The position numbers were made by a program, and so were the translations under genes. Under the pieces are notes generated by a model. The model was not told the DNA's origin. It saw nothing but the letters and a program-made list of their open reading frames with translations, and did not search any database. This document shows, piece after piece, positions 1 through 8,301 of a stretch of 64,000 bases of DNA; the first letter of the stretch is position 1, and each line of letters opens with the position of its first letter. Source of the DNA: Rhizobium mesoamericanum STM3625 (GTDB taxonomy: Bacteria; Pseudomonadota; Alphaproteobacteria; Rhizobiales; Rhizobiaceae); contig NZ_HF536773.1 of the NCBI RefSeq assembly GCF_000312665.1, forward strand, positions 1,173,468-1,237,467, given 5' to 3'.

Positions 1-1
1 G

Positions 2-211
2 AACTATCTGTATTCGGACGAGGGCCAGAAGATTGCCGCGAAGCACTTCTACCGCCCGTTCAAGCCCGAAGTGGCCGATAAGTCAGATATTGCGCGCTTC
101 CCGAACCTGAAGCTGGCGACGATCGACGACTTCGGCGGGTGGAAGGTTGCGCAACCGAAATTCTTCGGCGATGGCGGCGTATTTGACCAAATCTACAAGC
201 CGGCACAATAA
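2..211 (+). CDS. Sulfate-binding periplasmic protein, C-terminal fragment
   Basis: The window opens inside a gene. The open frame from base 2 to the TAA at 209-211 gives 69 residues, with YLYSDEGQKIAAKHFYRPF near the start and ending in FFGDGGVFDQIYKPAQ. This matches the C-terminus of periplasmic sulfate/thiosulfate-binding proteins (Sbp/CysP family), which deliver the anion to a CysTWA permease. The gene lies 8 bp upstream of cysT and on the same strand, so it is almost certainly the first gene of a cysPTWA or sbp-cysTWA operon. The N-terminus and promoter lie outside the window. Sbp and CysP cannot be told apart from this tail. Confidence 0.88.
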   Translation, partial: NYLYSDEGQKIAAKHFYRPFKPEVADKSDIARFPNLKLATIDDFGGWKVAQPKFFGDGGVFDQIYKPAQ

Positions 212-219
212 TACATCGC

Positions 220-1077
220 ATGAAAGCACATAGCCCCACGCGGTGGCGGTTCAGACGGCCGAGTGTCATTCCAGGCTTTGGAATGGCGCTCGGCCTTACC
301 TTGACCTGGCTCACCCTTCTGATCCTGATACCGCTTTCGGGCCTTGCCTGGCGGTCAAGTGAGCTTGGCTGGACAAAATTCCTGGCCATTGCCTTGGATC
401 CACGTACGCTGAGCGCTCTTCGCATCAGCTTTGGCGCCGCCTTTGCTGCGGCCTTGATCAATGCGGCCTTCGGCGTCGTGCTGGCCTGGGTGCTGGTGCG
501 TTACCGTTTTCCAGGCAAACGCGTCATCGATGCCATGGTGGACCTGCCGTTTGCGCTGCCCACCGCCGTTGCCGGCATCGCGCTGGCGACGCTTTATGCA
601 CCGAACGGCTGGATCGGCCAGTTTCTTACCCCGTTCGGCATCAAGATCGCCTTTACGCCGCTCGGTATCGTCGTTGCACTTGTCTTCGTTGGTTTGCCCT
701 TCGTGGTGCGCACGGTGCAGCCTGTGATGGAGGAGATCGACAAGGAGGTCGAGGAGGCTGCAGCCACACTCGGCGCCACGCGTCTTCAGACCATCTTTCG
801 TGTGCTTCTGCCCGGATTGGCCGCACCAGTCCTGACAGGCTTCGCGCTCGCTTTCGCGCGTGGTGTGGGTGAATACGGCTCGGTGATTTTCATCGCCGGC
901 AACCTTCCGTTCCGGTCGGAGATCGCACCGTTGCTGATCGTCATCAAGCTTGAAGAATATAATTATGCTTCCGCGACTGCCATCGCCGCCGTGATGCTGG
1001 TCATCTCGTTCGTCATGCTATTGATTATCAACCTTATCCAGAGTTGGAGCAGACGGAGGTATGGCTATGGCGCTTGA
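220..1077 (+). CDS. cysT: Sulfate ABC transporter permease CysT
   Basis: Inner-membrane permease subunit of the sulfate/thiosulfate importer, 285 aa, the usual CysT length. After a basic N-terminus come about six hydrophobic segments. The EAA loop that docks the ATPase is visible at about residues 175-200 (EVEEAAATLGATRLQTIFRV), followed by the GVGEYGSVIFIAGNLP stretch typical of CysT. The gene follows the binding-protein gene by 8 bp and overlaps cysW by 17 bp, consistent with translational coupling. Sulfate delivered this way feeds assimilatory reduction to cysteine. No regulatory site can be seen because the operon promoter is upstream of the window. Confidence 0.95.
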   Translation: MKAHSPTRWRFRRPSVIPGFGMALGLTLTWLTLLILIPLSGLAWRSSELGWTKFLAIALDPRTLSALRISFGAAFAAALINAAFGVVLAWVLVRYRFPGKRVIDAMVDLPFALPTAVAGIALATLYAPNGWIGQFLTPFGIKIAFTPLGIVVALVFVGLPFVVRTVQPVMEEIDKEVEEAAATLGATRLQTIFRVLLPGLAAPVLTGFALAFARGVGEYGSVIFIAGNLPFRSEIAPLLIVIKLEEYNYASATAIAAVMLVISFVMLLIINLIQSWSRRRYGYGA

Positions 1078-1939
1078 TACAAGCCTGCAACCGACAAAGG
1101 TGCGTTCCGCCGTTACCGAACATCGGTTCGCACGTTGGACACTGATCCTTGCCTCGCTCGTGTTCCTGACGCTGATCCTGCTTCTGCCATTGTCGGCTGT
1201 CTTCATCGAAGCGTTCCGCAAGGGTGCAGGACCGTTCCTTGAGGCATTGCAGGACGAGGAGACGTTTTCGGCCATTCGTCTGACCCTCATTGTCGCGGGC
1301 GTCAGCGTCCCCCTCAACCTGATCTTCGGCGTCGCAGCTGCCTGGGCGATCGCCAAGTTCGAGTTCAAGGGGAAGGCCTTCCTGACGACGTTGATTGATC
1401 TTCCGTTCTCGGTCTCGCCTGTAATTTCGGGTCTTGTGTTCGTCCTGCTGCTCGGCGCCAACACTCGTCTCGGCCATTGGTTGAGTGCAAACGACATCAA
1501 GATCCTGTTTGCCGTTCCCGGACTGATCCTCGCCACCATGTTCGTCACCTTCCCCTTCGTGGCGCGTGAACTGATTCCGCTGATGCAGGAGCAGGGAACG
1601 GGTGACGAAGAGGCCGCGCTTTCGCTCGGCGCCAGCGGCTGGCAAACCTTCTGGCATGTGACGTTGCCCAACATCAAATGGGGCCTGCTCTACGGCGTGC
1701 TGCTCTGCAATGCCCGCGCCATGGGCGAGTTCGGTGCCGTATCGGTGGTCTCAGGCCATATCCGGGGGCAGACCAACACCATGCCGCTGCAGGTGGAAAT
1801 TCTCTACAACGAGTACAATTTCACCGGCGCGTTCGCCGTTGCCACGCTCCTTGCCTTGCTTGCGCTCGTGACGCTTGTTTTGAAGACGCTGCTCGAAATG
1901 CGATACAGCGAAGAAATTGCCGCCAGCCGACGGCACTGA
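1061..1939 (+). CDS. cysW: Sulfate ABC transporter permease CysW
   Basis: Second membrane subunit of the sulfate/thiosulfate importer, 292 aa, forming the heterodimeric channel with CysT. Several hydrophobic helices are evident, and the EAA coupling loop lies at about residues 180-205 (DEEAALSLGASGWQTFWHV). MGEFGAVSVVSGHIRGQTNTMPLQVEILYNEY is split over the characteristic CysW C-terminal half. Two in-frame ATGs lie six bases apart (1061 and 1067), and the first is used here. The start overlaps the end of cysT by 17 bp and the stop lies 10 bp before the cysA start, so the genes are one transcription unit. Confidence 0.95.
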   Translation: MAMALDTSLQPTKVRSAVTEHRFARWTLILASLVFLTLILLLPLSAVFIEAFRKGAGPFLEALQDEETFSAIRLTLIVAGVSVPLNLIFGVAAAWAIAKFEFKGKAFLTTLIDLPFSVSPVISGLVFVLLLGANTRLGHWLSANDIKILFAVPGLILATMFVTFPFVARELIPLMQEQGTGDEEAALSLGASGWQTFWHVTLPNIKWGLLYGVLLCNARAMGEFGAVSVVSGHIRGQTNTMPLQVEILYNEYNFTGAFAVATLLALLALVTLVLKTLLEMRYSEEIAASRRH

Positions 1940-1949
1940 AGGAATTAGA

Positions 1950-2987
1950 ATGGAAGTTCGCGTACAAAACCTGCGCAAAGAATTCGACCGCTTTCCGGCA
2001 TTGCACGACGTCTCGCTCGACATCCGCTCCGGCGAGCTGATCGCGCTGCTCGGGCCGTCCGGGTCCGGCAAGACGACCCTGCTGCGCCTTATTGCCGGTC
2101 TCGAGAGTCCGACGGAAGGGCTGATCTACTTCGGCAACGAGGATGCGTCGAAGAAGACCGTTCAGCAGCGCAATATTGGCTTCGTGTTCCAGCATTATGC
2201 GCTCTTCCGGCATATGACCGTGATCGATAACGTTTCCTTCGGTTTGAACGTGCGCGATGGCGCGAAACGTCCGCCCAAGGCGGAAATCCGCAGGCGGGCG
2301 CTGGAACTTCTCGATCTTGTCCAGCTGTCCGGTCTCGAGAAGCGCTATCCAGCCCAGCTTTCGGGCGGCCAGCGCCAGCGCGTGGCGCTCGCGCGCGCCA
2401 TGGCGGTCGAGCCGAACGTGCTACTTCTCGACGAGCCCTTCGGCGCACTCGACGCGCAGGTACGCAAGGACCTGCGCAAATGGCTGCGCGAGATCCATGA
2501 TCGTACCGGTCACACGACCGTTTTCGTCACGCACGACCAGGACGAGGCAATGGAGCTCGCCGACAGGGTCGTCGTAATGAGCCAGGGCGCGATCGAGCAG
2601 GTCGGAACGCCCGACGAAGTTTACGACAACCCGAACTCGCCCTTCGTCTTCGGCTTTGTGGGCCAGTCCAATTGTCTCGGCGTGCGGGTCAACGGCGGAG
2701 AAATCTGGTTTGAGGACCGGCCGCTCGGACTTAAAGTCGAGGGCGAAGTGGATGGAGACGCCCAGCTCTATTTCCGGCCGCACGACATCGAATTGCGCGA
2801 TGGCTGTGGTGGCTGCATCGCCGGCTTGCTGACCACGAGCCGGCGCGTTGCTGGCACGCGCCACATCGAGGTCGACATCGGCAAGGGGCATCCGCCGATC
2901 GAACTGGAACTGTCGCCGGCGCAGGCCGGGGGCCTGGATCGCAGCCGGATTGCCTTTAGACCAACGCGATGGAAATTGTTCCGATAG
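1950..2987 (+). CDS. cysA: Sulfate/thiosulfate ABC transporter ATPase CysA
   Basis: Cytoplasmic ATPase that drives CysTW, 345 aa. The ATG at 1950 (MEVRVQNLRKEF) was preferred to an upstream in-frame ATG at 1917 because the latter lies inside cysW and adds no conserved residues. Walker A GPSGSGKT is at residues 35-42, Q-loop FQHYALF follows, the signature LSGGQRQRV is at about 137, Walker B LLLDEPFGALD at about 157, and the switch His is in VTHDQDEA. A C-terminal TOBE-like regulatory region follows (VNGGEIWFEDRPLGLKV onwards). It is the last gene of the cys operon; the next gene is 267 bp away. Confidence 0.95.
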   Translation: MEVRVQNLRKEFDRFPALHDVSLDIRSGELIALLGPSGSGKTTLLRLIAGLESPTEGLIYFGNEDASKKTVQQRNIGFVFQHYALFRHMTVIDNVSFGLNVRDGAKRPPKAEIRRRALELLDLVQLSGLEKRYPAQLSGGQRQRVALARAMAVEPNVLLLDEPFGALDAQVRKDLRKWLREIHDRTGHTTVFVTHDQDEAMELADRVVVMSQGAIEQVGTPDEVYDNPNSPFVFGFVGQSNCLGVRVNGGEIWFEDRPLGLKVEGEVDGDAQLYFRPHDIELRDGCGGCIAGLLTTSRRVAGTRHIEVDIGKGHPPIELELSPAQAGGLDRSRIAFRPTRWKLFR

Positions 2988-3254
2988 CCAGTGACGCGGT
3001 CGAAGTTGGGCCCGAATCAGCTTGCCGACGGCATGCTGGTTCGCGCATAGAAGCCGTTCGGCTCCGTCGTTCCCCGTTAGAAATATAATTGATTTCAGTG
3101 GGCACGGGAGCGCGAATCAGCCAATAAAGGCGGGCGAAAGGCGGCCAAATCAAATTGTGATACTAATTGGGTTTGAAATTTACCCGAAACGCAGGTAAAA
3201 AAGCGACCACTTAATCGAGAAGGGCTTACTACTCTAAATAGGGGGCACCTGCCA

Positions 3255-4079
3255 TTGAGGGCGCATCTATCGTTGGGAAAATCTCTCGCCGGTATCTTGT
3301 TTGCGGGCATGGCGGCTGCGAGCTGCACGACCGCCCAGCAACCGGCTCCGAAGGTGGCGAGCCAAACCACCAAGCCCAAGAATGCGGCGCAAGCGGCGCA
3401 GTCAACCAAAGTCACCTTCAATTATACTGCCAAAGATCGCGATTGCCTGAAGCGGGCAATGTACTTCGAGTCAGAGCATTCGGATCGCGACGGCTATATG
3501 GCCGTCGGGACCGTAGTCATGAACAGGCTGACGTCGGGTGCTTATCCTGACACAATCTGCGGTATCGTTGCCCAGGAGAAGCAGTTCGCACCTGGTGTCA
3601 TGACACGCGAAGTCGAGCCCATGGCGGAGATCGAACTGACCGATGCTGCCGACGCAATCCTGCGTGGCGAACGGCATCCTGGCGTCAAGGATGCGATGTT
3701 CTTTCACACCGACGGATTGAAGTTCCCATACCGGAATATGCATTACGTGGCGATTGCCGGTGGTAATGCGTTTTACGAGAAGCGCGGCCGGGACGGAGAG
3801 CTGCAAACGCCTGCCCCGTTGCCCTCATATGAAGTTGCAATGAACTATCTGCCGGGCCAGAGCTTGATGCCGGCACAATTTGCGTCGCTCGTTCCGACGA
3901 CGGTTCCGGTGCCAATCCCCATGCCTGGCCCTGTGGCGACCTTGGGAACGGAGCCGGCCGTTATGGCGCCGACGGACGCGGCCGTGCCCACCACCGAAGC
4001 AGTGATCCCGGTTGCCATTCCGACACCAAGACCAGCCTTCAATGATGCCGTGCTGCGCGGCAGCCTTGCCCACGGCTGA
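3255..4079 (+). CDS. SleB-type cell wall hydrolase, putative lipoprotein
   Basis: A 274-aa exported protein starting at a TTG that follows a GGGGGC stretch. The N-terminus has a hydrophobic segment and a lipobox-like AAASC with Cys24, suggesting an outer- or inner-membrane lipoprotein. Residues about 60-170 match the Hydrolase_2/SleB fold (DCLKRAMYFESEHSDRDG, with the glutamate of YFESE as the likely catalytic acid, then AVGTVVMNRL and QFAPGV). Family members are peptidoglycan lytic enzymes or muramidase-like hydrolases. The last 80 residues are low-complexity and rich in Pro, Val and Ala (PVPIPMPGP), probably a periplasmic spacer. The gene stands alone and converges with the ABC transporter on the other strand, with 10 bp between stops. 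Confidence 0.85.
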   Translation: MRAHLSLGKSLAGILFAGMAAASCTTAQQPAPKVASQTTKPKNAAQAAQSTKVTFNYTAKDRDCLKRAMYFESEHSDRDGYMAVGTVVMNRLTSGAYPDTICGIVAQEKQFAPGVMTREVEPMAEIELTDAADAILRGERHPGVKDAMFFHTDGLKFPYRNMHYVAIAGGNAFYEKRGRDGELQTPAPLPSYEVAMNYLPGQSLMPAQFASLVPTTVPVPIPMPGPVATLGTEPAVMAPTDAAVPTTEAVIPVAIPTPRPAFNDAVLRGSLAHG

Positions 4080-4089
4080 GGCCCGCTTC

Positions 4090-5145
4090 CTATTTTGCCC
4101 TGTTTCCATCTGGGTCGAAGACGTGCAGATGTTGCGCGGGAAACGACACGTTAACGGTCGGACCAGCTGTCAGCGCCGCGCGATCCAGCGTGAAGATCTT
4201 GAATGGCAGACCGTGCAGCGACAGATGCAGGATGATGCCGAACCCGGTCGGCTCGACCAATTCGACGTTCGCATTCAGGCCGCCCTGATCAGCAATAACG
4301 ACATGCTCCGGCCGGATGCCGAGCGTGACCTTGGCGCCGTTTGCCAGCGACAGCGGCACAGCCAGCGGCACGACTGTCCCGTCCTTCAGGCGAACGCCGC
4401 CGTCCGTATAGGTCGCATCGAGGAAATTCATGCCCGGCGAGCCAATGAAACCGGCGACGAAGAGGTTGGCAGGGCGATCGTAAAGTTCGAGGGGGCTGCC
4501 GACCTGCTGCACAACGCCGCCGTGCATGGCAACGATCCGGTCGGCGAGCGTCATTGCCTCGATCTGATCATGGGTGACGTAGATCGAGGTTGCCTTCAGG
4601 TCACCGTGCAGTTTTTTGATTTCCGCACGCATCTGTTCGCGAAGTCGGGCATCGAGGTTCGACAGTGGTTCATCAAAGAGGAAGGCCTTCGGCTGGCGCA
4701 CAATGGCGCGGCCCATGGCGACGCGCTGGCGCTGGCCGCCCGAAAGCGCCTTCGGCCGGCGCTCCAGAAGCGGGTCTAAGCCCAGCTTGGAGGCAGCAGC
4801 ACCGACTGCATTGGCGATCTTTTCCTTGGCCGTTTTCCGGAGCTTCAGGCTGTAGCTCATGTTGCCGGCGACGTTCATATGCGGATAAAGCGCGTAGGAC
4901 TGGAACACCATGGCGATGTCGCGGTCTTTCGGATGAAGCTCGTTGACGCGGTTACCGGCGATCCGGATCTCGCCGCCGGTGACATCCTCCAGGCCGGCGA
5001 TCATCCGCAGAAGGGTGGACTTGCCGCAGCCCGAGGGGCCGACGAGCACGACGAACTCCCCGTCCCTGATCTTCAGGTCGACGTCGTGCAGCACTTTCAC
5101 GGGGCCATAGGCCTTCTTGACGTTCTGGATATCGATCGATGCCAT
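4090..5145 (-). CDS. Sugar ABC transporter ATPase (UgpC/MsmX/MalK type)
   Basis: ATPase of a carbohydrate importer, 351 aa. The start at 5145 (MASIDIQNVKKAYG) was chosen because longer in-frame extension runs into the permease gene. Walker A GPSGCGKST is at residues 36-44, followed by FQSYALYPHM, the signature LSGGQRQRVAMGRAIVR, Walker B FLFDEPLSNLDA, and VTHDQIEAMTLADRI. The C-terminal TOBE/OB region contains LGIRPEHV. It is the last gene of the minus-strand operon, 5 bp after the MalG-like permease. Such ATPases are often promiscuous between sugar importers, so the substrate cannot be read from this subunit. Confidence 0.93.
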   Translation of the reverse strand: MASIDIQNVKKAYGPVKVLHDVDLKIRDGEFVVLVGPSGCGKSTLLRMIAGLEDVTGGEIRIAGNRVNELHPKDRDIAMVFQSYALYPHMNVAGNMSYSLKLRKTAKEKIANAVGAAASKLGLDPLLERRPKALSGGQRQRVAMGRAIVRQPKAFLFDEPLSNLDARLREQMRAEIKKLHGDLKATSIYVTHDQIEAMTLADRIVAMHGGVVQQVGSPLELYDRPANLFVAGFIGSPGMNFLDATYTDGGVRLKDGTVVPLAVPLSLANGAKVTLGIRPEHVVIADQGGLNANVELVEPTGFGIILHLSLHGLPFKIFTLDRAALTAGPTVNVSFPAQHLHVFDPDGNRAK

Positions 5146-5150
5146 TTTGA

Positions 5151-5981
5151 TTAACCCTTGACCGCGCCGGCCGTCAGGCCCTGGACGAGATAACGCTGGA
5201 TGAGCAGGAAGAAGAGACCGGCCGGGATGAGCGCAAGCACGCCCGCTGCCATCATCTGTCCGAAATCCACGGAGAATTTGGAAACGAAGGTCAAAAGCCC
5301 TACCGGGAAGGTTGCCGCATCGTTGCCGTTGATCAGCATGAGAGCAAAGAGCAGTTCGCTCCACGCGGCGGTGAAAACGAAGCCGAGCGTTGCTGCAATG
5401 CCAGGCAGCGTCAGCGGCAGGATGATCTGCCGGAAGGCGGTAAACTGTGTTGCACCGTCGATCATCGCCGCTTCCTCGAGATCCTTCGGGATACCATCGA
5501 AGAAGGACTGCATCAGGAAGGTGGCGAAGGGCACGTTGAAGGCCGTGTAGACAACAACGAGGCCGGTGAGGCTGTTCGTCAGATGCAGCGGCGTCAGGAT
5601 CTTGAAGATCGGCGCTACCAACATGACAAGCGGGAACATCTGCGTCAGCAGCATCAGCGCGACAATCCAGTACTTGGCCCGGAAGTTGAACCGTGACAGG
5701 GCATAGCCGGAAAGCGAGGCACAGATCGTGACGACAACGGCCGTCGAGGCCGACACGATCAGGCTGTTCTTGAAAAAGGTCGGGAAAGCACTGTGCTGGA
5801 TAACGAAGGAATAGTGTTCCCAGGTCGTCCGCGAAGGCCACATCCGGACCCCCTCCGTATAGAGCAGGTCGTTTGGCGTCACCGACACCTTAAGAAGCCA
5901 GAACAGCGGAAACAGCGCAAAGACGATGTAGCAGAGAATGGCCAGCCGATGCGCGATGGTGGGCAGAATAGATCGCTTCAT
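5151..5981 (-). CDS. Carbohydrate ABC transporter permease (MalG-like)
   Basis: Inner-membrane permease, 276 aa, of the MalG family. It has six predicted helices. The coupling loop is DLEEAAMIDGATQFTAFRQ followed by ILPLTLPGIAATLGF at about residues 175-205. The C-terminus RYLVQGLTAGAVKG is the classic ending of bacterial sugar permeases of this class. Its start lies 4 bp after the stop of the MalF-like gene and its stop 5 bp before the ATPase gene, so the three are co-transcribed. The substrate is unknown. Confidence 0.92.
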   Translation of the reverse strand: MKRSILPTIAHRLAILCYIVFALFPLFWLLKVSVTPNDLLYTEGVRMWPSRTTWEHYSFVIQHSAFPTFFKNSLIVSASTAVVVTICASLSGYALSRFNFRAKYWIVALMLLTQMFPLVMLVAPIFKILTPLHLTNSLTGLVVVYTAFNVPFATFLMQSFFDGIPKDLEEAAMIDGATQFTAFRQIILPLTLPGIAATLGFVFTAAWSELLFALMLINGNDAATFPVGLLTFVSKFSVDFGQMMAAGVLALIPAGLFFLLIQRYLVQGLTAGAVKG

Positions 5982-5985
5982 GGCA

Positions 5986-6921
5986 TCAATCCTTGTTCAG
6001 CAGGGTCTGCCGCAGCAGGATGATCAGCATCGAATAGGCGAGCAGCAGCACCAACAGTACAAGCGCGATCGCCGACGCATATCCGAAGTCCAGGCGCTTG
6101 AAGGCCTGCGTGAAGATGTAGCTTGCGACGATCTGCGTCCGGTCGGCCGGCCCGCCGCCGGTCATGACGACAATCAGGTCGGCGAAATTGGACACCCAGA
6201 CGGTGCGCAAGAGCACGGTGATGGCAATCGTCGGCGCGAGGAAGGGCAAGGTAATCGAGCGAAACCGCTGGAACCAGCCCGCGCCGTCAATCGAGGCCGC
6301 TTCATAGAGATCGCGCGGAATTGCCTGCAGGGCCGCAAGCAGCGTGATCGCGAAGAAGGGGATGCCCCACCAGACGTTGGCGATGATCGGTCCCCACATA
6401 GCATGTTGCGGATCGGAGAGAATGTTGCCGGGCTCGCTCATCAGCCCGAGCCCAAACAGCCAGTGCGGGATCGGCCCGATCACAGGATTGAAGAGCCACG
6501 CCCAGTTAAGACCAGCGAGGAAGGATGGGACAGCCCAAGGCAGGAAGACCAGAGCCTGCACGACGCCCCGGCCCCAGAACGGCTTGTCGAGGAGCAGCGC
6601 GAGAATGAGACCGAAGACGAATTGCAGCAGGACGGAGGCGCCTGTCCACCAGAGCGTATTTTTCAGCGCACCATAGAAGGCTGCATCTGTCGAGAGCGCA
6701 CGGAAATGCTCGAGCCCGACGAAGCCACCCGAAAACGGGTTGAGGAGCTGGATGTCCCGGAACGCGTAGGAAACCCCGATCACCAGTGGCACCAGCATCA
6801 CCGCGATGATCAGGATCAGCGAGGGCGCACTATAGAGGTAGGGTTCGCAAGAATCGGCGACGCGCTTCAGCCAGGGGCGTCTGTCCTGGCGCCTTTCCAG
6901 CGTATCGGCACTCATGGTCAT
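5986..6921 (-). CDS. Carbohydrate ABC transporter permease (MalF-like)
   Basis: Partner permease of 311 aa starting at MTMSADTLERRQDRR (ATG at 6921; a second ATG at 6915 is equally possible). Upstream in-frame codons would run back into the binding-protein gene. Six helices are visible after a cytoplasmic basic segment. The EAA loop is DLYEAASIDGAGWFQRFRS, followed by ITLPFLAPTIAITVLL. It is separated from the binding-protein gene by 83 bp containing a strong hairpin, a common place for a stem-loop that sets the ratio of binding protein to membrane subunits. Confidence 0.92.
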   Translation of the reverse strand: MTMSADTLERRQDRRPWLKRVADSCEPYLYSAPSLILIIAVMLVPLVIGVSYAFRDIQLLNPFSGGFVGLEHFRALSTDAAFYGALKNTLWWTGASVLLQFVFGLILALLLDKPFWGRGVVQALVFLPWAVPSFLAGLNWAWLFNPVIGPIPHWLFGLGLMSEPGNILSDPQHAMWGPIIANVWWGIPFFAITLLAALQAIPRDLYEAASIDGAGWFQRFRSITLPFLAPTIAITVLLRTVWVSNFADLIVVMTGGGPADRTQIVASYIFTQAFKRLDFGYASAIALVLLVLLLAYSMLIILLRQTLLNKD

Positions 6922-6974
6922 TAGGCAAAATCCGTTTCGCAGCGCGTGTTGCGCCGTCGCAAGACAGTGAAAGA

Positions 6975-6996
6975 GGCGGCGGACGAATCCGCCGCC
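6975..6996 (-). other. Intercistronic stem-loop between binding protein and permease genes
   Basis: A perfect 9-bp inverted repeat, GGCGGCGGA and TCCGCCGCC, separated by a 4-base loop CGAA. It lies in the 83-bp gap between the substrate-binding gene (upstream on the minus strand) and the MalF-like permease gene. There is no good T-tract, so it is more likely an mRNA-stabilising or processing element that favours the binding protein than a full terminator, as in the malE-malF gap. Confidence 0.6.
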
Positions 6997-7004
6997 GGTG
7001 GCCA

Positions 7005-8264
7005 TTACTTCTTGGCGAGGAACTTCTGCTGTGCCTTGGTCAGATAGTCCGCCCACTGGTCAGCCAGTTCCTTCGGCGTGATATCGCCGAGAAGTGCCTG
7101 CTGCGTCGTCTTGATGGCGAGCGAATCCTTGAAGAAGGCGAATTCCTCAAGGTAGGTAGGCATCACGGTCGGAACGACGTTCGGATCAGCCAGCTCCTCG
7201 AACCAGCCCTTGAACTGCGCGCCCGAATAGAAGGGATCCTTCTCGGCCGATGTGTGGACCGGCAGCGCGCCCGTGCGCTTGTTCCATTCGATGTTGCCTT
7301 CCGGGCCTTCAAGCGTTTCGATGAGCTTCCAGGAAAGATCCTTGTTCTGGCTCGTCGTGAACATCGACCAGCCGGCAAAGCCAATCGTGGTGAACGCCTT
7401 GCCGGAAGGTCCCGCCGGCATCTTGGTCACGCCGAAATCATCCGGCTTCATTCGCTGGGCGATGGCGATCAAAGCGTCCGGATCCTGGTCGAGCATCGCG
7501 CAGGTGCCGGAGTAGAAGCCGGCGACGGTTTCATTGAAGCCCCAGTTGACGCTGTCCTTCGGCGTCAGACCCTTCTTATATAGGTTGACGACCCATTCCA
7601 GACCCTTTTCCCAGCCTTCGCTGTTCATCGTCGAGGTGCCGTCCTCGTTGAAGAACTTGTTGGAGCCGGCCATCGTCGCACCAAACATCACCCAGCCGTT
7701 CAGACCACCCGGACCGCCGCGCAGGCAGTAGCCCGACTTGCCGGGAAGCTTGGAGATCTTCTCTGAGGCAGCCACAAAGTCGTCGAGCGTCTTCGGTGGC
7801 TCTGCAACGCCGGCCTCCTGGAAGAGCTTCTTGTTATAAAATAGCGCGCGCAGATAGAAGCCGTAGGGCAGCATGTAGGCGGTGTTCTTGACGTCGCGGC
7901 CTAGTTCGAGTGCACGCGGCGTCAGGCCCTTGGTGTGCTCCCACTTGGCAAGATAAGGCTCGAGGCTCTCAAGCATCCCGTTATTGGCATAGAGCGACAG
8001 CCAGGTGTCGGGCATTTCCATCACGTCAGGCGTATCGCCGGCCGAAACCATTGTCGCGAACTTCTGGAAGGCTTCGTTCCAGGGCAGCGAGATGATATCG
8101 ACCTTGGTGCCGGGGTTTGCGGCCTCGAACTTGCCGACGATCGACTTCAGCGTCTCGGTGCGTTCGGGGCTGGTGATGACCTCTACCAGCTTCAGCGTGG
8201 TATCGGCGAGCGCCGTACCGGCCATCATCGTGGCGAGTAGAGTGGCGGTGATCAGTCTTTTCAT
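7005..8264 (-). CDS. Sugar ABC transporter substrate-binding protein
   Basis: Periplasmic binding protein of the SBP_bac_1 (MalE/UgpB) type, 419 aa. A signal peptide MKRLITATLLATMMAGTALA is followed by the mature start DTTLKLVEV. Family landmarks include NPGTKVDIISLPWNEAFQKF, a DTPDVMEMPDTW region, and a C-terminal region KRTGALPVH. A GGGGGAG ribosome site precedes the ATG. It lies 37 bp downstream of the PLP enzyme gene and is followed by the two permeases and the ATPase, completing an importer. The ligand cannot be named; the C-S lyase-type neighbour raises the possibility of a sulfur-bearing carbohydrate. Confidence 0.92.
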   Translation of the reverse strand: MKRLITATLLATMMAGTALADTTLKLVEVITSPERTETLKSIVGKFEAANPGTKVDIISLPWNEAFQKFATMVSAGDTPDVMEMPDTWLSLYANNGMLESLEPYLAKWEHTKGLTPRALELGRDVKNTAYMLPYGFYLRALFYNKKLFQEAGVAEPPKTLDDFVAASEKISKLPGKSGYCLRGGPGGLNGWVMFGATMAGSNKFFNEDGTSTMNSEGWEKGLEWVVNLYKKGLTPKDSVNWGFNETVAGFYSGTCAMLDQDPDALIAIAQRMKPDDFGVTKMPAGPSGKAFTTIGFAGWSMFTTSQNKDLSWKLIETLEGPEGNIEWNKRTGALPVHTSAEKDPFYSGAQFKGWFEELADPNVVPTVMPTYLEEFAFFKDSLAIKTTQQALLGDITPKELADQWADYLTKAQQKFLAKK

Positions 8265-8301
8265 GCTTGCTCCCCCTTTTCAGGTTTTTCAGGTTGTGAA
8301 C

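Noticed and set aside
4012..4779. Plus-strand 255-codon frame crossing the SleB gene end and the ABC ATPase
   Set aside because: It overlaps two genes with clear motifs and has no motif of its own.
5938..6924. Plus-strand 328-codon frame opposite the MalF-like permease
   Set aside because: Antisense shadow of a conserved permease; composition is highly charged and repetitive.
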